Below are positions 6,225 to 7,063 of a stretch of DNA of 7,063 nt, one piece after another. The translations under genes and the position numbers were made by a program. Under the pieces are notes generated by a model that searched no databases, was not told where the DNA came from, and saw only the letters and a program-made list of their open reading frames with translations. The DNA is from Pseudomonadota bacterium (GTDB taxonomy: Bacteria; Pseudomonadota; Alphaproteobacteria; UBA8366; JADFVY01): NCBI GenBank assembly GCA_030671915.1, contig DAOVHN010000128.1, positions 1-7,063 on the forward strand, written 5' to 3'. Position 1 is the first letter of the stretch, and each line of letters begins with the position of its first letter.

Positions 6225-6908
6225 GTGGATAATCATAAAATTTCGCCGGACCTCGGTTCGGCCACGCGCGGCGACGCCGTCAGCGCGGCAAGACAGGAAA
6301 AGCGCGGGACGGTATACGGCATGCTCGTCTTGCCCCTGCTGCTGATCACATTGCTTGTTCTTTCGGCCTGCGCCACCATTTCCGAAGAGGAGTGCCTGGC
6401 GGCCGACTGGTATTCGATCGGCGTCGAGGACGGCTCCAAGGGCTATCCGATGTCGCGTATCGGCGCCTACCGCAAGGATTGCGCCGAGGTCGGCGTGGCG
6501 CCGGACGCGGATCAGTACGCCCAGGGCCGGGATTACGGGCTCGAGTCTTTCTGCACTTACGAGCGCGGTTACGCCGAAGGCAAGCGGGGCGCCAGCAACC
6601 AGGCCGTCTGCCCGCCCGGACAACTGGAGGCCGAGTTCATGCAGGGCTACAACGCCGGGCATTATATCTACGGGGTCAAACAGAATATCCGGAGCCTGGA
6701 GCGAGACCTCGCCGACGTGCACGAGGAAGTCGACAAGATTCGCGGCGATATGGACAACGGTTACCGGGTCGACTCGGCCGGCAACAAGCATGAAATCAGC
6801 AAGTACGAACGCGACGCGATGTATGAGCGACTGCTGGGGCTGGGCAAGGAGGAAGGCCGCCTGGAAGGCGAAATCGCCACCTTGCGCAACAGCATCGCCG
6901 GTTCCTGA
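6225..6908 (+). CDS. DUF2799-type outer-envelope lipoprotein with C-terminal coiled coil
   Basis: Function unknown. The 227-residue product has a hydrophobic segment at about 34-48 ending in the lipobox LSAC, so C49 is the likely lipidated residue and the mature protein would sit on a periplasm-facing or outer membrane. Residues 57-150 show the DUF2799 pattern: DWYSIGVEDGSKG, a Cys at 86, YAQGRDYGLESFC (C110), YAEGKRGA, VCP (C129) and FMQGYNAGHYIYG. Four cysteines follow the lipid site (57, 86, 110, 129) and could form two disulfides. Residues about 150-175 and 195-222 are charged and heptad-like, suggesting coiled coils. The GTG start leaves an unusual 32-residue segment before the hydrophobic core; it supplies R23, K26 and R27. 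Starting at ATG 6321 would give 195 residues with no basic n-region. It lies alone, antisense to its neighbours, with its own terminator. Confidence 0.85.
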   Translation: MDNHKISPDLGSATRGDAVSAARQEKRGTVYGMLVLPLLLITLLVLSACATISEEECLAADWYSIGVEDGSKGYPMSRIGAYRKDCAEVGVAPDADQYAQGRDYGLESFCTYERGYAEGKRGASNQAVCPPGQLEAEFMQGYNAGHYIYGVKQNIRSLERDLADVHEEVDKIRGDMDNGYRVDSAGNKHEISKYERDAMYERLLGLGKEEGRLEGEIATLRNSIAGS

Positions 6909-6930
6909 CCGGTTCGCGTAAAAGACGATC

Positions 6931-6959
6931 GGGGGCGGCTTCGGCCGCCCCCTTTTTTT
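6931..6959 (+). terminator. Strong intrinsic terminator of the lipoprotein gene
   Basis: A perfect 9-bp GC stem (GGGGGCGGC 6931-6939 with GCCGCCCCC 6944-6952) closes a TTCG loop on a C-G pair, the extra-stable C(UUCG)G tetraloop, and is followed by seven T (6953-6959). It begins 22 nt after the lipoprotein stop and ends 3 nt before the proA stop on the other strand. Read from proA the same stem is followed by GATCGTCTTTT, a poorer tail, so it may also end proA transcripts, less efficiently. Confidence 0.92.
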
Positions 6960-6962
6960 GCC

Positions 6963-7063
6963 TCAGGGCCGAGTCTGGCCCGATCCGTGCACCACATATT
7001 TGTAGGTGGTCAGTTGCTCGGCGCCGACCGGACCGCGGGCATGCAGGCGTCCGGTCGATATGC
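6963..7063 (-). CDS. proA: Gamma-glutamyl phosphate reductase ProA, C-terminal 33 residues only
   Basis: ProA reduces gamma-glutamyl phosphate to glutamate semialdehyde with NADPH, the second step of proline synthesis. Only the end of the gene is in the window. The minus strand reads [20 protein letters not shown] followed by [12 protein letters not shown] and a TGA stop at 6965-6963. The LHARGPVG..(Q/E)LTTYKYVV ending is characteristic of ProA. The catalytic cysteine and cofactor-binding regions lie outside. Assignment rests on this short conserved tail and on proA being the usual neighbour of nadD in alphaproteobacteria. Confidence 0.9.
   Translation of the reverse strand, partial: ISTGRLHARGPVGAEQLTTYKYVVHGSGQTRP

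Noticed and set aside
6132..6791. 219-codon minus-strand frame opposite the lipoprotein gene, which would restore co-directional order with proA and nadD
   Set aside because: The plus-strand frame has the DUF2799 pattern, a lipobox, a ribosome site and a terminator; the minus-strand frame shows no family features.

Overview
This is a GC-rich chromosomal segment, almost certainly from an alphaproteobacterium. The order proA-nadD-rsfS-rlmH-gpmI-envC-ctpA-rppH, all on the minus strand, is a conserved housekeeping neighbourhood in that class. The encoded proteins (EnvC-type LytM factor next to a CtpA-type S41 protease, RppH of the alphaproteobacterial type) fit Rhodospirillales-like bacteria best, but I cannot name a genus.

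Layout from the right edge, following minus-strand transcription: the C-terminus of proA (proline synthesis) enters at 7063 and stops at 6963. It converges on a plus-strand gene (6225-6908) for a DUF2799-type lipoprotein, and a strong hairpin with a T-run (6931-6959) lies between the two. Divergent from the lipoprotein gene, across a 167-bp spacer holding short repeats, starts nadD (NAD synthesis), followed by rsfS (ribosome silencing) and rlmH (23S rRNA modification). This nadD-rsfS-rlmH trio is a widely conserved set.

After an 87-bp gap with a plausible promoter comes a tightly packed set: gpmI (glycolysis), envC (periplasmic activator of cell-wall amidases), ctpA (periplasmic carboxyl-terminal processing protease) and rppH (mRNA 5'-pyrophosphohydrolase, cut by the left edge). 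The junctions are a 23-nt overlap, a 4-nt ATGA overlap and an 8-nt gap, so co-transcription and translational coupling are likely. EnvC and CtpA both act on peptidoglycan remodelling outside the inner membrane, while gpmI and rppH are cytoplasmic.

No mobile element, CRISPR array, tRNA, rRNA or defence system was seen. No undescribed multi-gene system is evident. The least ordinary parts are the antisense lipoprotein gene lodged between proA and nadD, its repeat-bearing upstream region, and the fully degenerate metal site of EnvC.
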